Part shown: one piece after another, positions 19,701 to 29,442 of the stretch
Layout: each line of letters opens with the position of its first letter
Position numbering within the stretch: the first letter of the stretch is position 1
Origin: JAWPMT01 sp965227935
Lineage (GTDB): Bacteria > Bacteroidota > Bacteroidia > Cytophagales > Cyclobacteriaceae
DNA length: 64,000 bases
Direction: 5' to 3'
Assembly: GCA_965227935.1 (NCBI GenBank)
Contig: CBDDGS010000055.1
Coordinates: 2,294,001-2,358,000 of the forward strand
Translations under genes and position numbers: made by a program
Notes under the pieces: model-generated
Seen by the model: the letters and a program-made list of their open reading frames with translations, nothing else
What the model was told of the DNA's origin: nothing
Databases searched by the model: none

Positions 19701-21239
19701 GTTGCCTGATTGATCTACCCAGGTACTCAATTCCGCTGTATTGGAAACGCCAGTAATGGCGTCGGCGTCCAGCCACAGGGAAAGGTTGGAACTTCCATCA
19801 GTACTTCCCACCCCGCCAGGGCCATTGGGTGCCGCCCCTGATAGGTCCAGGAGTGGGGTTGCAGCTCGATCTGCAGTTCCGAGTGTGAAGCGATCGTTGT
19901 TGGTGATGGTGGAGACGCCTGGGAACTGGTAAGTATTGCCCGATACCAGTGTTGCACCGGTAATGGCAGTTTCATCGGCGTAGGTACCGTCGTTGTCCGT
20001 ATCTACCAAAAGGACCAGATCATCTGGGTCTATGTCTCCCATACCGTCCAGGTCGAAGCTGATATGAACGCTTCCGACATTCACAGCGGTCAACGAAGTA
20101 TTGCGCTCACTTACGCGCCATTGCCCCACAAATCTTGCCTCGACGCCCGCAGGGATGTCCGACAGATTGTTGGCTGCTAGTTCACCATTATCGAAGCCCC
20201 AAAAGAAGAATTCTCCGTTGTTGAGATTGGTTGGGTTCGATACTCTTACGATACCGGTTCCCTGCGAATCATCGTGGATATTGGAAGCATTGACTCTTCC
20301 TATTCCGGCTACGTGATGGTCAAAATCTCCCTGAGCCGCGTTGTCTTTGTTGTAAATATCATTTGCCGATAGGGCGATATCATATTTTGCTGAGAGATAG
20401 TTATTGAGAATAATCCTTTCAGCGTCATTGAGTGCGGCATCATATAGAATTATTTCCTCGATATGTCCTGTCATGAAATAGGCTGGGCCAGCGTCATCAG
20501 GTCCTACTCCGATCAGCAGATTATCGTTGCCTCCCGCGTCATAGCTGAGAGCCCCCATGAAGCCCGAGAAGGTGCTTACTGCCTCGCTGCGATAGCCATA
20601 CCCAGTATTGCTGGTGGTATTGTAAATGAGACCGTAGATACGATTGGCGGCCGGATTGTCAATAGTTGTTTGATAGGAAAAATAACCCGCTGTGTTGTAG
20701 TCTTCGACATAAAATAGCATGTCCTCGGAGTTGCTATCCTCTCCAATTCCCCAGCCGTCGTCCCAGGCGTCGTATGAACTTGCACTGACGAGGCAGGCCC
20801 AGCTGTCACTGGCGACATCATAGCTGGAAGCCACGAAAACGGAGACTTCACTGGTGGGGAAGATCTCCCCATTGCTATTTACATAGAGGTATTCAGAGTT
20901 GGTGTCATCAAAGTAGACCGCTGGCCGGCCATTGCCACCTCCAGCGGAAGAGTAGCTAGGAGCTGTACCGATGACGACATTGTTGCCATTGCCCGATTGA
21001 TCTGCCCATGAACTGATATCTGCACCTTCACTGACTCCGGAGATTGTTCCAGCATCAAGCCAGAGTGAAAGATTGCTTGTGCCATCGGTGGAGCCGATAC
21101 CTCCAGGTCCATCTTGCGCGTAGGTGGTCGTAATGCTCAACGAGAGCAGCAAACAAACGATACCCACAACCCACGCCCTTCCATCTCGGTGTGGCGTACG
21201 CTTCATTTGAAGAGATATAGTCGCCGTTACCCTTTTCAT
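16794..21239 (-). CDS. Array paralogue 2: A-A-C-T9SS protein lacking DUF2341/LamG
   Basis: 1481 residues. Unlike most of its neighbours it goes straight from the signal peptide (ends TYA before QDGPGG, about residue 41) into type A modules (about 43-465 and 470-890; each with LWLDA, DGWG, YLSAKY, WRVSE and a DTDNDG loop). A type C module follows (about 895-1300; RQSRSMDDSLRVYVGS, then IGHNGER), then the fibronectin-like and sorting segments (1302-1481; YPNP, ends IKFIKR). TAGACG directly abuts the ATG, supporting the first of two possible starts (the other is 11 codons in). The missing DUF2341/LamG block suggests that block is dispensable for secretion. A hairpin at 21473-21505 lies between it and the remnant gene upstream. 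Confidence 0.86.
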   Translation of the reverse strand: MKRVTATISLQMKRTPHRDGRAWVVGIVCLLLSLSITTTYAQDGPGGIGSTDGTSNLSLWLDAGTISGVSEGADISSWADQSGNGNNVVIGTAPSYSSAGGGNGRPAVYFDDTNSEYLYVNSNGEIFPTSEVSVFVASSYDVASDSWACLVSASSYDAWDDGWGIGEDSNSEDMLFYVEDYNTAGYFSYQTTIDNPAANRIYGLIYNTTSNTGYGYRSEAVSTFSGFMGALSYDAGGNDNLLIGVGPDDAGPAYFMTGHIEEIILYDAALNDAERIILNNYLSAKYDIALSANDIYNKDNAAQGDFDHHVAGIGRVNASNIHDDSQGTGIVRVSNPTNLNNGEFFFWGFDNGELAANNLSDIPAGVEARFVGQWRVSERNTSLTAVNVGSVHISFDLDGMGDIDPDDLVLLVDTDNDGTYADETAITGATLVSGNTYQFPGVSTITNNDRFTLGTADRAATPLLDLSGAAPNGPGGVGSTDGSSNLSLWLDADAITGVSNTAELSTWVDQSGNGNNATATSSLADPNTAPHYYSTAGGNSRPTVRFDGVNNDGDAMEVAGNSEILPTEELSVFWAGHYDNGDNWASVLFAADDDNWDDGWGFGRENGTGNINVWVEDYANPGVQVSITDYGTNHIWGLVFNTTDDELSAYKSEATPVTATFAGPINYDAGGGGKNDNLLIGRSYDRGEHFQGDISEIIEYDVAVNDAQRIIIANYLSAKYAINLTNYNVYNEDNAGAGDYDYEVAGIGQAADGSNHTDAQGGIIRMLNPTDLGNSEFMMWGHNNGAMTATEYADVPTGVDSRLVRTWRVSEHSGSGAVDVGAVDIWCDLSAVGTTDTTLLRLLVDTDNDGVFSDETPIRGSYLVTGNTFRFLGVDAITNNDRFTFGFIEAAPGHITANLEVWLKSNDGLVGGATVTGWEDKSSQGNDATASGGPTYVANGINYNPAVDFDGASDYLSTTATGIIGDNNAYTKYAVVISDDITAGRSIIASDPSGDHDMRHTNTGDLRIRHGGTNWGVVSGFVQGQPHIVGIRYGVGGPDNMSTLDGLTNTNTTTYNFTDGGAIELGTRNSGAALFDGYIAEAIVYNSEKDDTEVSKIETYLAVKYSITLDNSGGGTDGDYVASDGSTVWDADNNAGYHNSIIALGRDDNSKLDQRQSRSMDDSLRVYVGSLAADNASNTGSISSDISYLVIGHNGERLSSAWDETEMPATVTARFLREWKITNVNFADTWGMEIEWEELGAFDINDIRLLVDSDGDFSNATILGPADGLTFTQGSIIVDGLNSTHIPANTTSYVTVASVGSTPLPIELINFDATVIDDGRAVQLDWATASEIDNDFFTVERSYNNIDWKPVLILPGAGTSNEVLEYTAYDDDPLYGLSYYRLKQTDFDGQFTHSELREVTIGEFAKEMTVYPNPTQGELHVKGDPEELASIEIVFLSGQRVQDGLMIKRVSPTEIRLDVSGLPTGIYTLRTRSRAIKFIKR

Positions 21240-21472
21240 CGTCTATCTGGTTGGCATCGTGTAGCTGTAAGGATTATCGACTATGGCGAGTCGGTGCTCT
21301 AGCGATGCGCAGTCAGTCCATGCCCTAAGTTTCTCAGTGGAAAATACGGCAAACGCAGTCGCCTAGTGAAAAGTAACGATGCGAGACGGCAAATTAGCCG
21401 CTAGATCGGCACTATTGGCGCATACTACAAGCGTTACTTCTGGGAGAAGTGCAGATAAATAGGTCAAACTTT

Positions 21473-21505
21473 CAAATACCAGAAACTCCTTGGTTTCGGT
21501 ATTTG
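21473..21505. terminator. Strong hairpin between paralogue 2 and the remnant
   Basis: CAAATACC (21473-21480) pairs with GGTATTTG (21498-21505). Inside it, GAAAC (21482-21486) pairs with GTTTC (21493-21497) around a 6-base loop, with one bulged base. It lies about 35 bases past the stop of the 278-residue remnant. On the plus strand it is followed by CTTGTTTTT; on the minus strand by AAAGTTTG. It could end the remnant's transcript. The rest of the 300-base gap (21240-21539) shows no gene. Confidence 0.5.
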
Positions 21506-21539
21506 GACTTGTTTTTACGGTCGCATCAGCCGATGCTGT

Positions 21540-22376
21540 CTACGGATTCCAGGTGAATTTCAGGCCTTGTTCCGCCACCTGAACAATGTATACTCCTGGA
21601 TATAAACCACTGGTATTTAGGGATATAAGGTTGGATTCCAGCCTTGGTGTAACTTGTACCATCCCAGTAACGTCTTGACCTAGTACATTGTAAACGGTCA
21701 AATGTTCTCCATTGACTGCAGGACCCTGAACGGTGAAGGAATTCCCGGTCAGGCTAGGGTATAAAAGCGTTTCACCATTGGATCCGACGTCGATAACCTT
21801 GACTCTGGAGTGAGCATAGACCCCATCAAAGTCGGTTTGCTTCAGGCGGTAGTATGACCCACCATAAATCGGGTTTCTGTCCACCATGGAATAACTCACG
21901 GGCACGGCGGAGTTGCCTGCGCCGGGCACATGCCCCAATGATTCCCATTCTCTACCATCCTTTGACCGCTCAATCGTAAAGAAGTCGCTGTTCGTTTCGG
22001 TCGTGGTCGCCCACTGCACCAATACGCTATGGTCATGATCCCGATAGACGGGAGTGAAATGAACCAGCCCATCCGGCAGCGGGCGCAAATTTTGGCCATT
22101 TCCGAAGAAGTCTTCGTTGATGACACTCATATTTTGAAAGTCACCGTCACCAAAGTACATGGCAGGGTTGAATCCGTCAATGTCGGCGGCGAGAGAATAG
22201 CCATTTTCGGATGGATCAGTCCAGCCGGTGGCAGGCAAGCCCATCACGCCTGTGTTGGCCTTTGGTCGTAAATGGAAATCGTCATTCATAGCTACGGGAG
22301 CCACCTGGGAAAAGGCGCTGTTGAAGTACAGCAGACACAGTCCTGAGACGAGAGCAGCGCGTGAAGCGAGGCACAT
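21540..22376 (-). CDS. Array remnant: short secreted protein with fibronectin-like domain and decayed sorting domain
   Basis: 278 residues from ATG 22376 (a TTG six bases upstream is also in frame). The signal peptide ends AFS before QVAP. Residues of about 50-85 resemble a collapsed concanavalin module (GWTDPSENGYSL, then DGFNPAMYFGDGDF, compare WSDQSGNGND and NYNPAIDFDG in neighbours). After that comes the normal fibronectin-like segment (LVQWATTTETNSDFFTIERS, then GSYYRLKQTDFDG) and a sorting-like end in which YPNP is YPSL and the basic tail is LKFTWNP. It lacks DUF2341, LamG and any full module. An internally deleted paralogue is the simplest reading. It remains open in frame, so it may still be made, but T9SS export is doubtful. 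Confidence 0.8.
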   Translation of the reverse strand: MCLASRAALVSGLCLLYFNSAFSQVAPVAMNDDFHLRPKANTGVMGLPATGWTDPSENGYSLAADIDGFNPAMYFGDGDFQNMSVINEDFFGNGQNLRPLPDGLVHFTPVYRDHDHSVLVQWATTTETNSDFFTIERSKDGREWESLGHVPGAGNSAVPVSYSMVDRNPIYGGSYYRLKQTDFDGVYAHSRVKVIDVGSNGETLLYPSLTGNSFTVQGPAVNGEHLTVYNVLGQDVTGMVQVTPRLESNLISLNTSGLYPGVYIVQVAEQGLKFTWNP

Positions 22377-22433
22377 GGTCAAAGCAGTTTTAGGTAGTCA
22401 AAATGGTTCGGAGCTGAGTCTCTAAGGATATAA

Positions 22434-22460
22434 CAAATATAAGCGAGAACTTGCTGACAA
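22434..22460 (-). promoter_or_regulatory. Bacteroidota-type promoter candidate for the remnant gene
   Basis: On the minus strand TATATTTG (22441-22434) matches the -7 box TAnnTTTG exactly. TTG (22460-22458) lies 16 bases further upstream as a -33 candidate, a shorter spacer than usual. The -7 box is 57 bases before the ATG. Confidence 0.45.
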
Positions 22461-22630
22461 GGAAATTAGGACATCAGTACCCCGATGGTTGGTCGATAGG
22501 CGGACTTTACCTATTGATGGGACCAAAAAAGGGGCTGGAAAGTGGGATAAAATTGCGTTTGAAACAGCTCCTTGGGAGCTTATGAGTGACTAACGTTTCG
22601 AGTAAGCTTTTTTGAGATCTACCTTGAAGA

Positions 22631-25600
22631 TCAAGGAGATTTCACCATTTTTATGCTCTTGGTAGCGGTCAATATGTTGTAGATCCCAATGGGTAGCTTC
22701 GAGACATCGATCACTACAGAGTTGGTATCTCTTTTTGCATATCGAACCTGAGAAGTGACATTGCGACCCTGACTGTCAAAAACTTTGATGGCTCGCAATT
22801 CCTCGGGGGATCCCTGGACATGAATTCGATCCTGTGTGGGATTGGGGTAGATCGTTAGTCGGTCGTCAAATTCACCGAGGGTTACAGGAACAGTATTGGA
22901 GTAGCTATAGGTACCGTCGAAATCCGTCTGTCTCAAGCGGTAATAGCTAAGGCCATAAAGTGGGCGTTCGTCAAAGACTGTGTAGTCCAGTCGGGAAGAA
23001 GAGTTACCAGCTCCAGGTATCAGCATGATCCCTTCCCAATCATCAGTATCCTGCGATCGCTCGATGGTGAAAAAGTCATTGTTGGTCTCGGAAGCGGTTG
23101 ACCAGTCCAATTGTACTGCTCTGCCATTTTCAACGACCTCAGCCTGAAAAGATACCAATTCGATGGGCAGCGTTGTCCCCATATTGACAGAGGCCAGTGT
23201 GATGTAACTTGTGCCATCTGCTGCAATATGTGTTGTGTTTATACCGCTAACGATGATTGATCCTTCAGTGAAGGTGAGCCCATCTGCCGGGCCATATATG
23301 GTAGCATTAGAGAAATCGCCGTCGGCATCGACCAGCAAGCGGATATCTGCAATATTGAATGGACCCACTTCTTCCCATTCAAACTCGAGGGCATATTCGT
23401 CGATGAAGTTGGTATTAGTGATTTTCCATTCTCTGACCATTCGGGATGTGATGCCCGTTGGGGCTTCAGTGTCGATGGCCCCGTCCGATTTCAGAACACC
23501 ACCATTGTGTCCTATCACGAGGTAGGATACATCGTTGCTGATCGATGCGCCGTTCGACGCATTGTCTCCGGATAAGGTGCCAATATAGACCCGGAGCGAA
23601 TCATCTTGCGTTCGGGATTGACGCTGGTATAGGGCGGAATTATCGTCTCGACCTATGGCGATCACATCGTTGTGATAAGCTGTATTGAGATCAGCGTCCC
23701 AAACAGTCGAGGCATTGCTGGCCACGTAGTCGCCTGCGGTGCCACCGTACGTGTCGTCGAGTGTTATGCCGTATTTCATCGCCAGATAGGACTCGATTTG
23801 CGCAGCCTCATTGTCGTCCTTTTTCGCGTTGTAGACAATGACCTCCGCGACATACCCGTCGAGCAAGTCGCTGCCGGACCCATAGCCGCCTATTTCTACA
23901 GCGCCAGCATCCGTGAAAGTTGCCGCTCCGCCCGTAGTAGTCGATCTACCATCAATACAGGTGACATTTGCAGCTCCATCGTACCTAAAGCCTGCCAGAT
24001 GCGCCTGGTCAACGACAAAGCCACTCATATTATTCATTTGTATTGAAGCGTGTTGAGGGGTCACCCAGCCGCCATTGGTAAGGCGTAATCGGTGATTGCC
24101 ACTTCCGTCGCTACCGACAATTGACTGGTTGGTACTTATATCGTGGGGAACGATTACCGCGTATTTCGTGTAGTCTCCATCGTTGCCAATAATGGACGTG
24201 GCCGTGGTAGATAGGTAGTCCGATACACCATCAAAGTCAATAGCAGGGTTGTAGTTGATGATATTTTCGAGGTATTCCGGATTGCCGGTCGCGTTGTCGG
24301 CATCGTTGCTATTGCCACTCTGGTCTGACCAACCGGTGATAGTGGCACCACCGACTGTACCCTCATCTGACTTGAGCCATACCTGGAGGTCTGTCGTTAC
24401 GGAGCCGGGACCCGGTCGCATCAAGGCAATGGTGAACCTGGCATTATCGGCAAGATCGGTCGTACCACCGAATAGGAAGATATTGTTTGACAGTGCCGTG
24501 GCTCCGGAGATCACTGTAGCATCTGAGAATCCCCCGCCGTTGGTATCCACAAGCAAGCGCACGAGGCCGGCATCTTCCACGCCCAGCGATGAGAGATCCA
24601 CCATGAGGTCGACAGAGCCTACGTCTATCGTTTCGCTCACGGCCCATATTCGCTCAAGTCTTCGATGGACCGTTCCTGGTACGTCTGCGGTTTCCGTATC
24701 TGTCAGGGCTCCATTGTCATGTCCCCACATGAGGAAAGCGCCATTGGATAACGATGCCGGGTTGAGCATGCGAATGATGCCTGATCCCTGCGCATCGGTG
24801 TGCGTATCCCCACCTGCCGATTGTCCGATGCCCGCCACTTCAAAATCGTAACCCAGGTCGTCTTCGTTATAGACATCATAGGCGGAAAGGGCGATGGCGT
24901 ACTTGGCGGAGAGGTAGTTGGAGATGATGATGCGCTGGGCATCATTCACCGCTGTATTGAATTCGATGATCTCGCCGATTTCCCCTTCCATAAAGTAGGA
25001 GGGACCGCTGTTCCAGGGGGTTACGCCGATGAGGAGGTCGTCATTCTTGCCTGTGGCGTAAGTAATGGGCCCTGCAAATGAGTAACCGCAAGAATCCTCA
25101 CTCATGTAGCCGGAACCTGTCGAACCGTCGAACATCAGGCCCCATATCTCATCAGCACCTGACGTAAAGGCTTTTGTACAGACGTTGGTGGCCTGGTCAT
25201 CGAGCCAAAATTGCATATTGAGGTTGCCCGCGTCCTGCTTGATGGCCCATCCATCGTCGCGACCCCCATCATTGAAGGCGCAAAGAAATCCTGCATTATT
25301 CTCGCTGGTCCCGTCCACGTAGTTGCCCACTACGAAAACAGATAATGCATCGGTGGGCAATATCTGTGAGTTGCCCGGAATATAGAGGTTCTCGCTATTG
25401 GCCTGAGTAAAAGTTACCGCTGGTTGGCTATTGCTCATACCCGTGGCGTTGAAGCCCGGTGATCCATAACTGTCTACAAGGGCGTCATTGCCATATCCAG
25501 ACTGATCGCTCCAGGTGGTGACCGGTCCGGCACTTAGACTACCGGCATCCAGCCACATGACAAGACTGGACGAGCCGTCGGTGGATCCTACACCCCCTGG

Positions 25601-28600
25601 ACCATCTGAGCCGAAGGCTCCGGAAATAAGTGGTGTTTGTGATCGATCGGCTGTGCCAATGGTGAACTGATAACCATCTGCCAGTGCCGTTACACCGGTG
25701 AACATATAGTAGTCCTCCACTTGATAACTCGCCCCCGTGATGGCTGTCTCATCGGCAAAGCCATCATTGTTCGTATCGACAAGAAGGACGAGATCTGATG
25801 CGTTAATTTCCCCCAGGCCACTGAGGTCGAAGACGATGTCTACACTGCCCACGTCGACAGAGGTGAGAGAAGCGTTCAGCTCGCTGACACGCCATTGTCC
25901 GGTCAGACGGGCCGCAACACCTGAGGGTACATCGGTAGTTTCATAGGCTTCCATTCTGCCATTGTCATGGCCCCAAATGAGGAACTCATCGGTTCCCAGG
26001 TCGGTGGGATTTAACATCCTGACGATCCCCGTTCCCTGTGCGTCTGTGTGATTGGAATCATCACTGGCCTGTCCAATACCGGCAACATCGAAGTCGAAGC
26101 CATTGTTGTCTTGCTGGTACACATCATTGGCGATCGCGATGTCATACTTTGCCGCCAGGTAGTTGTTGAGAATGATCTGTTGGGCCAGGTTGAGATCCGC
26201 ATCATAGAGGATCACCTCTGCGATCTCGCCTGTCATGAAATAGGCAGCCGCTGATACATTGGGCCCCGCACCTATCAGTACCTCATCGTTTGGATTCTTA
26301 TAGGTAAGTGTACTAGGAGAAAAAGTGCCGGTAGACCCGTCTTCGAATGCGGTACTGGTGCCACTAGCATGGACCATCCCATAGACGTGTTTTTGATCGT
26401 CAACTCCCGCGTTCAGCGATAATCGTGTCTGTCCGTAGGGGTCGTTCCAATCTGTGAAGTACTGGAGTGCGGTGGTCGACTCCTCTGCAATACCCCAACC
26501 GTCTTCCCATAGGTTGTCGGAAGCCGTATTGATGAGACTGCCATACGTATCGGACCCACTATCGAAGTTTCCGGCGATGAATACAGAGAGTGCGGTGGTG
26601 GGTTTTACTTGTGAATTGGCAGTAAGAGAAAGATACTCGCTACTCCCAGCAGTAAATGCTACTGCCGGTTGGCCATTGCCACCCCAGGAGGTGGTGTAGT
26701 TAGGTGCAGTACCCACGGCCGCATTATTGCCGTAGCCAGACAGGTCCGACCAGCCGGTGATGTCCGCTCCGTCCGCTATCCCCGTGATTTTACCGGCATC
26801 CAGCCAAAGGGTGAGGCTACTTGTACCATCCGTATCCCCGATTCCGCCTGGACCGCGTGGTCCAGCTCCCTCCTGACGGCCGGAGCCAAAGGTGAAGTAG
26901 TTACCGTTGGAGATGCTCACGTTTTCAAAGGTGATGGTGTCACCACTTATGGATGAGCCGGTGTAGTTGATTGATCCTGAAGTGAAATCGCCATCACTGT
27001 CGACGTGGAGGCCGTAGTCGGTGGCGGTTCCGGTATTGGAGAAGATGAGCCGAACTGTTACTGTCCCGGGTGAGCCAGTCACTGCTGCTCTCCACCTCCG
27101 GCCGAGGATATTGGTAAATGCCCCAGTTGCTCCGCTGGTGCTCATGGTCGCTGACCCGTCGTTGTTACCCCAAAGTATGTAGTCCAGATCGTTGCTGAAG
27201 CTGGCACCCTTGTCCATGATGACGATGGCATCACTATGGGAACTAATGGACTTTTGTTGGTCCAGTCCCGTATCGTCATCACGGCCAATGCCGGCAATGT
27301 CGTTGTGATATGTGCTGTTCGAGGTGGCGTTCCATAGTACGGTAGAACCATCAGAAGCTATGTAGTTACCAGCAGTATTGTTCAGCGTGATGCCATATTT
27401 GATCGCGAGGTACGATTCCAACTTTGTAACATCGGCATCGCTCAACTCATCATCGGTTATCACCACCTCCGCAATTTGACCATCCATCAATTCTGGGGCA
27501 GAGCCGTTATAGGCGCCTATTTGGATGGCTCCTGCATCGGTGAAACTCTGGGTGGTATTGTCAATGGTAGCTACACCATCTAGTCGAGCGAAATTGTCAA
27601 GTCCCCCCGCGCCATATCGGATGCCGACAATACTTGCGCTGCCCTGGGTAAGGGTAGAGCTACCGCTGAAAAGAGCATTGCCATTGTGTTCTGCCTGGAT
27701 ATTTCCGGTGCCGCCGTGCGACATTTCCAGATTACCACTGCCATCAGATGAAATGATCTGCCGTTGGGTGGTGATATCATCAGAGATGATGACCGCATAC
27801 TTCGTGTAGGGATTATTGTCGCCAATGATGGAATTGGTAATGGTCTCAAAGTAGTCGCCTGTACCATCCAGCTCTATTGTGGGGTTGAAATTGAGGCTCT
27901 CGGTGAGGAGTTGGGGATCTCCCGATGCGACGGCCACGGCATTGGAAAGGCCTGTTTGGTCTGCCCAGGCGCTGACACCTGGGGGATTAAGTACGCCGGC
28001 GTCAGCCTTCAGCCAAATGATCAGGTTAGAAGAAACGTTTCCAGGTGTGGAAGTGGGTTCTTCGGGACCGGTGCCGGCCGCGAGCAAGAAGTTGGCAGGA
28101 TCATTCTGGTTGGTGTACTCTGTTGCAATCCAATCAGCTGAGCGAGCGATATCTGACACCCGGGGTTCGTCAATAGACCCATCCATGGTTTCTGACGCCT
28201 GACTGAAGAGTGTAGGAATTGATACGGATTGCAGGCTGACACCGAGGACCTGGGATTGAACTTCGGAGCCGTCGAGGTATAGCCTTTGCGTGTTTCCATC
28301 GTAAGTACCCACGATGTAATGCCATGTGCCCGCTGAAATGGCAGAATTCTGCCGTAGGTGGTACTTTGTTCCACTATTGTCTTCTATATAGAAGTGCAGT
28401 TGGCCAACGCCGACTGGTCCGTCGTGCCTCATGACAAAATCATTGGCGAGCGAAACATAACGGTTGCGTATGGCACTTACATTGCTTTGGTTGATCCAAC
28501 CCGATATTGTGAGGGCATTGGCTATTGTGGGCGCACCCGCCTCAATGCGGTCGTTGTCGGCGATATCGAAGAATTGCGCATTGTTAATTTTTCCTGATAC

Positions 28601-29167
28601 TGGCGAATTACCGATCTGCAGGCCATCGTTGGCGCTAGTGGTGGCATCATCATGCGAGCCTCCAGTTACACCGTCCGTGACATTTTCATTCAAGTGCCAA
28701 ACGCCCTGGTAGTTGCTATCCCATGTACCCGTACTGGAGGGATCTGTGGTAACGGAGGCATTTCCGTAATAGATGTAGATGTTCGTTCCGGTGTTGTAGC
28801 TGAGTGTGGGAATTTTGACCCAGGCGAGGTAAGTACCCGTGGTTCCGTCAAAAGACTCGAGGTCATGCTCCAACTCCGTAACACCATCTGCAGCTGTGAA
28901 AGCTATGTCATAGCCGTTGTCACTGGTCACGTCTCCGCCGTTGAGAATGGTTCGCAGGTCGGTATCCGTGATGCTGATCAGTGCGGGGAAATCAATAAGG
29001 TCAGCAGTTCCAGAAACCTTGCTGTCGTCGATGGTCAGTTGCTTGCGAAAGCTGTAGCCTTCTAGCTGAGCGGAGGCCTGGCTATGGCAGAATAATGCCA
29101 ACGCAAGAACGATAGTGACATTGACTGCTATCTTGTTTGCAAATATGTTCGCGGGCCAAAGATTCAT
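22631..29167 (-). CDS. Array paralogue 4: DUF2341-LamG-B-A-A-C-T9SS protein
   Basis: 2178 residues from ATG 29167 (an in-frame GTG directly precedes it). The signal peptide ends ASA before QLEGYS (about residue 34). DUF2341 about 35-145, LamG about 155-375, then type B (LDQQKSISSHSDAIVIMDKG, WGNNDG), two type A (DAQGTGIVRMLNP and DAQGSGIIRMLNP, each with WGHDNG) and the type C module (YQRQSRTQDDSLRVYIG). The last 180 residues are fibronectin-like plus the sorting domain (YPNP, ends IKMVKSP). It is the only member mixing B and A modules, which points to module shuffling between neighbours. Predicted surface or secreted, binding role inferred. No TAGACA box stands before the start, unlike several neighbours. 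Confidence 0.87.
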   Translation of the reverse strand: MNLWPANIFANKIAVNVTIVLALALFCHSQASAQLEGYSFRKQLTIDDSKVSGTADLIDFPALISITDTDLRTILNGGDVTSDNGYDIAFTAADGVTELEHDLESFDGTTGTYLAWVKIPTLSYNTGTNIYIYYGNASVTTDPSSTGTWDSNYQGVWHLNENVTDGVTGGSHDDATTSANDGLQIGNSPVSGKINNAQFFDIADNDRIEAGAPTIANALTISGWINQSNVSAIRNRYVSLANDFVMRHDGPVGVGQLHFYIEDNSGTKYHLRQNSAISAGTWHYIVGTYDGNTQRLYLDGSEVQSQVLGVSLQSVSIPTLFSQASETMDGSIDEPRVSDIARSADWIATEYTNQNDPANFLLAAGTGPEEPTSTPGNVSSNLIIWLKADAGVLNPPGVSAWADQTGLSNAVAVASGDPQLLTESLNFNPTIELDGTGDYFETITNSIIGDNNPYTKYAVIISDDITTQRQIISSDGSGNLEMSHGGTGNIQAEHNGNALFSGSSTLTQGSASIVGIRYGAGGLDNFARLDGVATIDNTTQSFTDAGAIQIGAYNGSAPELMDGQIAEVVITDDELSDADVTKLESYLAIKYGITLNNTAGNYIASDGSTVLWNATSNSTYHNDIAGIGRDDDTGLDQQKSISSHSDAIVIMDKGASFSNDLDYILWGNNDGSATMSTSGATGAFTNILGRRWRAAVTGSPGTVTVRLIFSNTGTATDYGLHVDSDGDFTSGSINYTGSSISGDTITFENVSISNGNYFTFGSGRQEGAGPRGPGGIGDTDGTSSLTLWLDAGKITGIADGADITGWSDLSGYGNNAAVGTAPNYTTSWGGNGQPAVAFTAGSSEYLSLTANSQVKPTTALSVFIAGNFDSGSDTYGSLINTASDNLWEDGWGIAEESTTALQYFTDWNDPYGQTRLSLNAGVDDQKHVYGMVHASGTSTAFEDGSTGTFSPSTLTYKNPNDEVLIGAGPNVSAAAYFMTGEIAEVILYDADLNLAQQIILNNYLAAKYDIAIANDVYQQDNNGFDFDVAGIGQASDDSNHTDAQGTGIVRMLNPTDLGTDEFLIWGHDNGRMEAYETTDVPSGVAARLTGQWRVSELNASLTSVDVGSVDIVFDLSGLGEINASDLVLLVDTNNDGFADETAITGASYQVEDYYMFTGVTALADGYQFTIGTADRSQTPLISGAFGSDGPGGVGSTDGSSSLVMWLDAGSLSAGPVTTWSDQSGYGNDALVDSYGSPGFNATGMSNSQPAVTFTQANSENLYIPGNSQILPTDALSVFVVGNYVDGTSENNAGFLCAFNDGGRDDGWAIKQDAGNLNMQFWLDDQATNVCTKAFTSGADEIWGLMFDGSTGSGYMSEDSCGYSFAGPITYATGKNDDLLIGVTPWNSGPSYFMEGEIGEIIEFNTAVNDAQRIIISNYLSAKYAIALSAYDVYNEDDLGYDFEVAGIGQSAGGDTHTDAQGSGIIRMLNPASLSNGAFLMWGHDNGALTDTETADVPGTVHRRLERIWAVSETIDVGSVDLMVDLSSLGVEDAGLVRLLVDTNGGGFSDATVISGATALSNNIFLFGGTTDLADNARFTIALMRPGPGSVTTDLQVWLKSDEGTVGGATITGWSDQSGNSNDADNATGNPEYLENIINYNPAIDFDGVSDYLSTTATSIIGNDGDYTKYAVIVPHDISTNQSIVGSDGSGNHRLRLTNGGWVTPQHASIQMNNMSGFVVDQAHLAGFRYDGAANVTCIDGRSTTTGGAATFTDAGAVEIGGYGSGSDLLDGYVAEVIVYNAKKDDNEAAQIESYLAMKYGITLDDTYGGTAGDYVASNASTVWDADLNTAYHNDVIAIGRDDNSALYQRQSRTQDDSLRVYIGTLSGDNASNGASISNDVSYLVIGHNGGVLKSDGAIDTEAPTGITSRMVREWKITNTNFIDEYALEFEWEEVGPFNIADIRLLVDADGDFSNATIYGPADGLTFTEGSIIVSGINTTHIAADGTSYITLASVNMGTTLPIELVSFQAEVVENGRAVQLDWSTASETNNDFFTIERSQDTDDWEGIMLIPGAGNSSSRLDYTVFDERPLYGLSYYRLRQTDFDGTYSYSNTVPVTLGEFDDRLTIYPNPTQDRIHVQGSPEELRAIKVFDSQGRNVTSQVRYAKRDTNSVVIDVSKLPIGIYNILTATKSIKMVKSP

Positions 29168-29442
29168 CACTCGACGAGCTCTAATTGTACTTAACGGTTA
29201 AATAGAAACACAACAACAAGAGGAATGCGCAAAGCTGAGTGATTAAGTTGCTGGGTGCTTAGACGTTATTCGGCTGGTTGTGGTGTTTTACTGTCTAGCC
29301 TTTACCAATAAGCAAAGTAATTTCCTTCTAAATAACGGAGCATATCCACCGACGTGAGCGAGAAGAAATGCAGCTGAATTCCCTACTATTTCGGATAATT
29401 TGATATACAACGTATATATGTAACCAACTGGGTGGGCGATCC

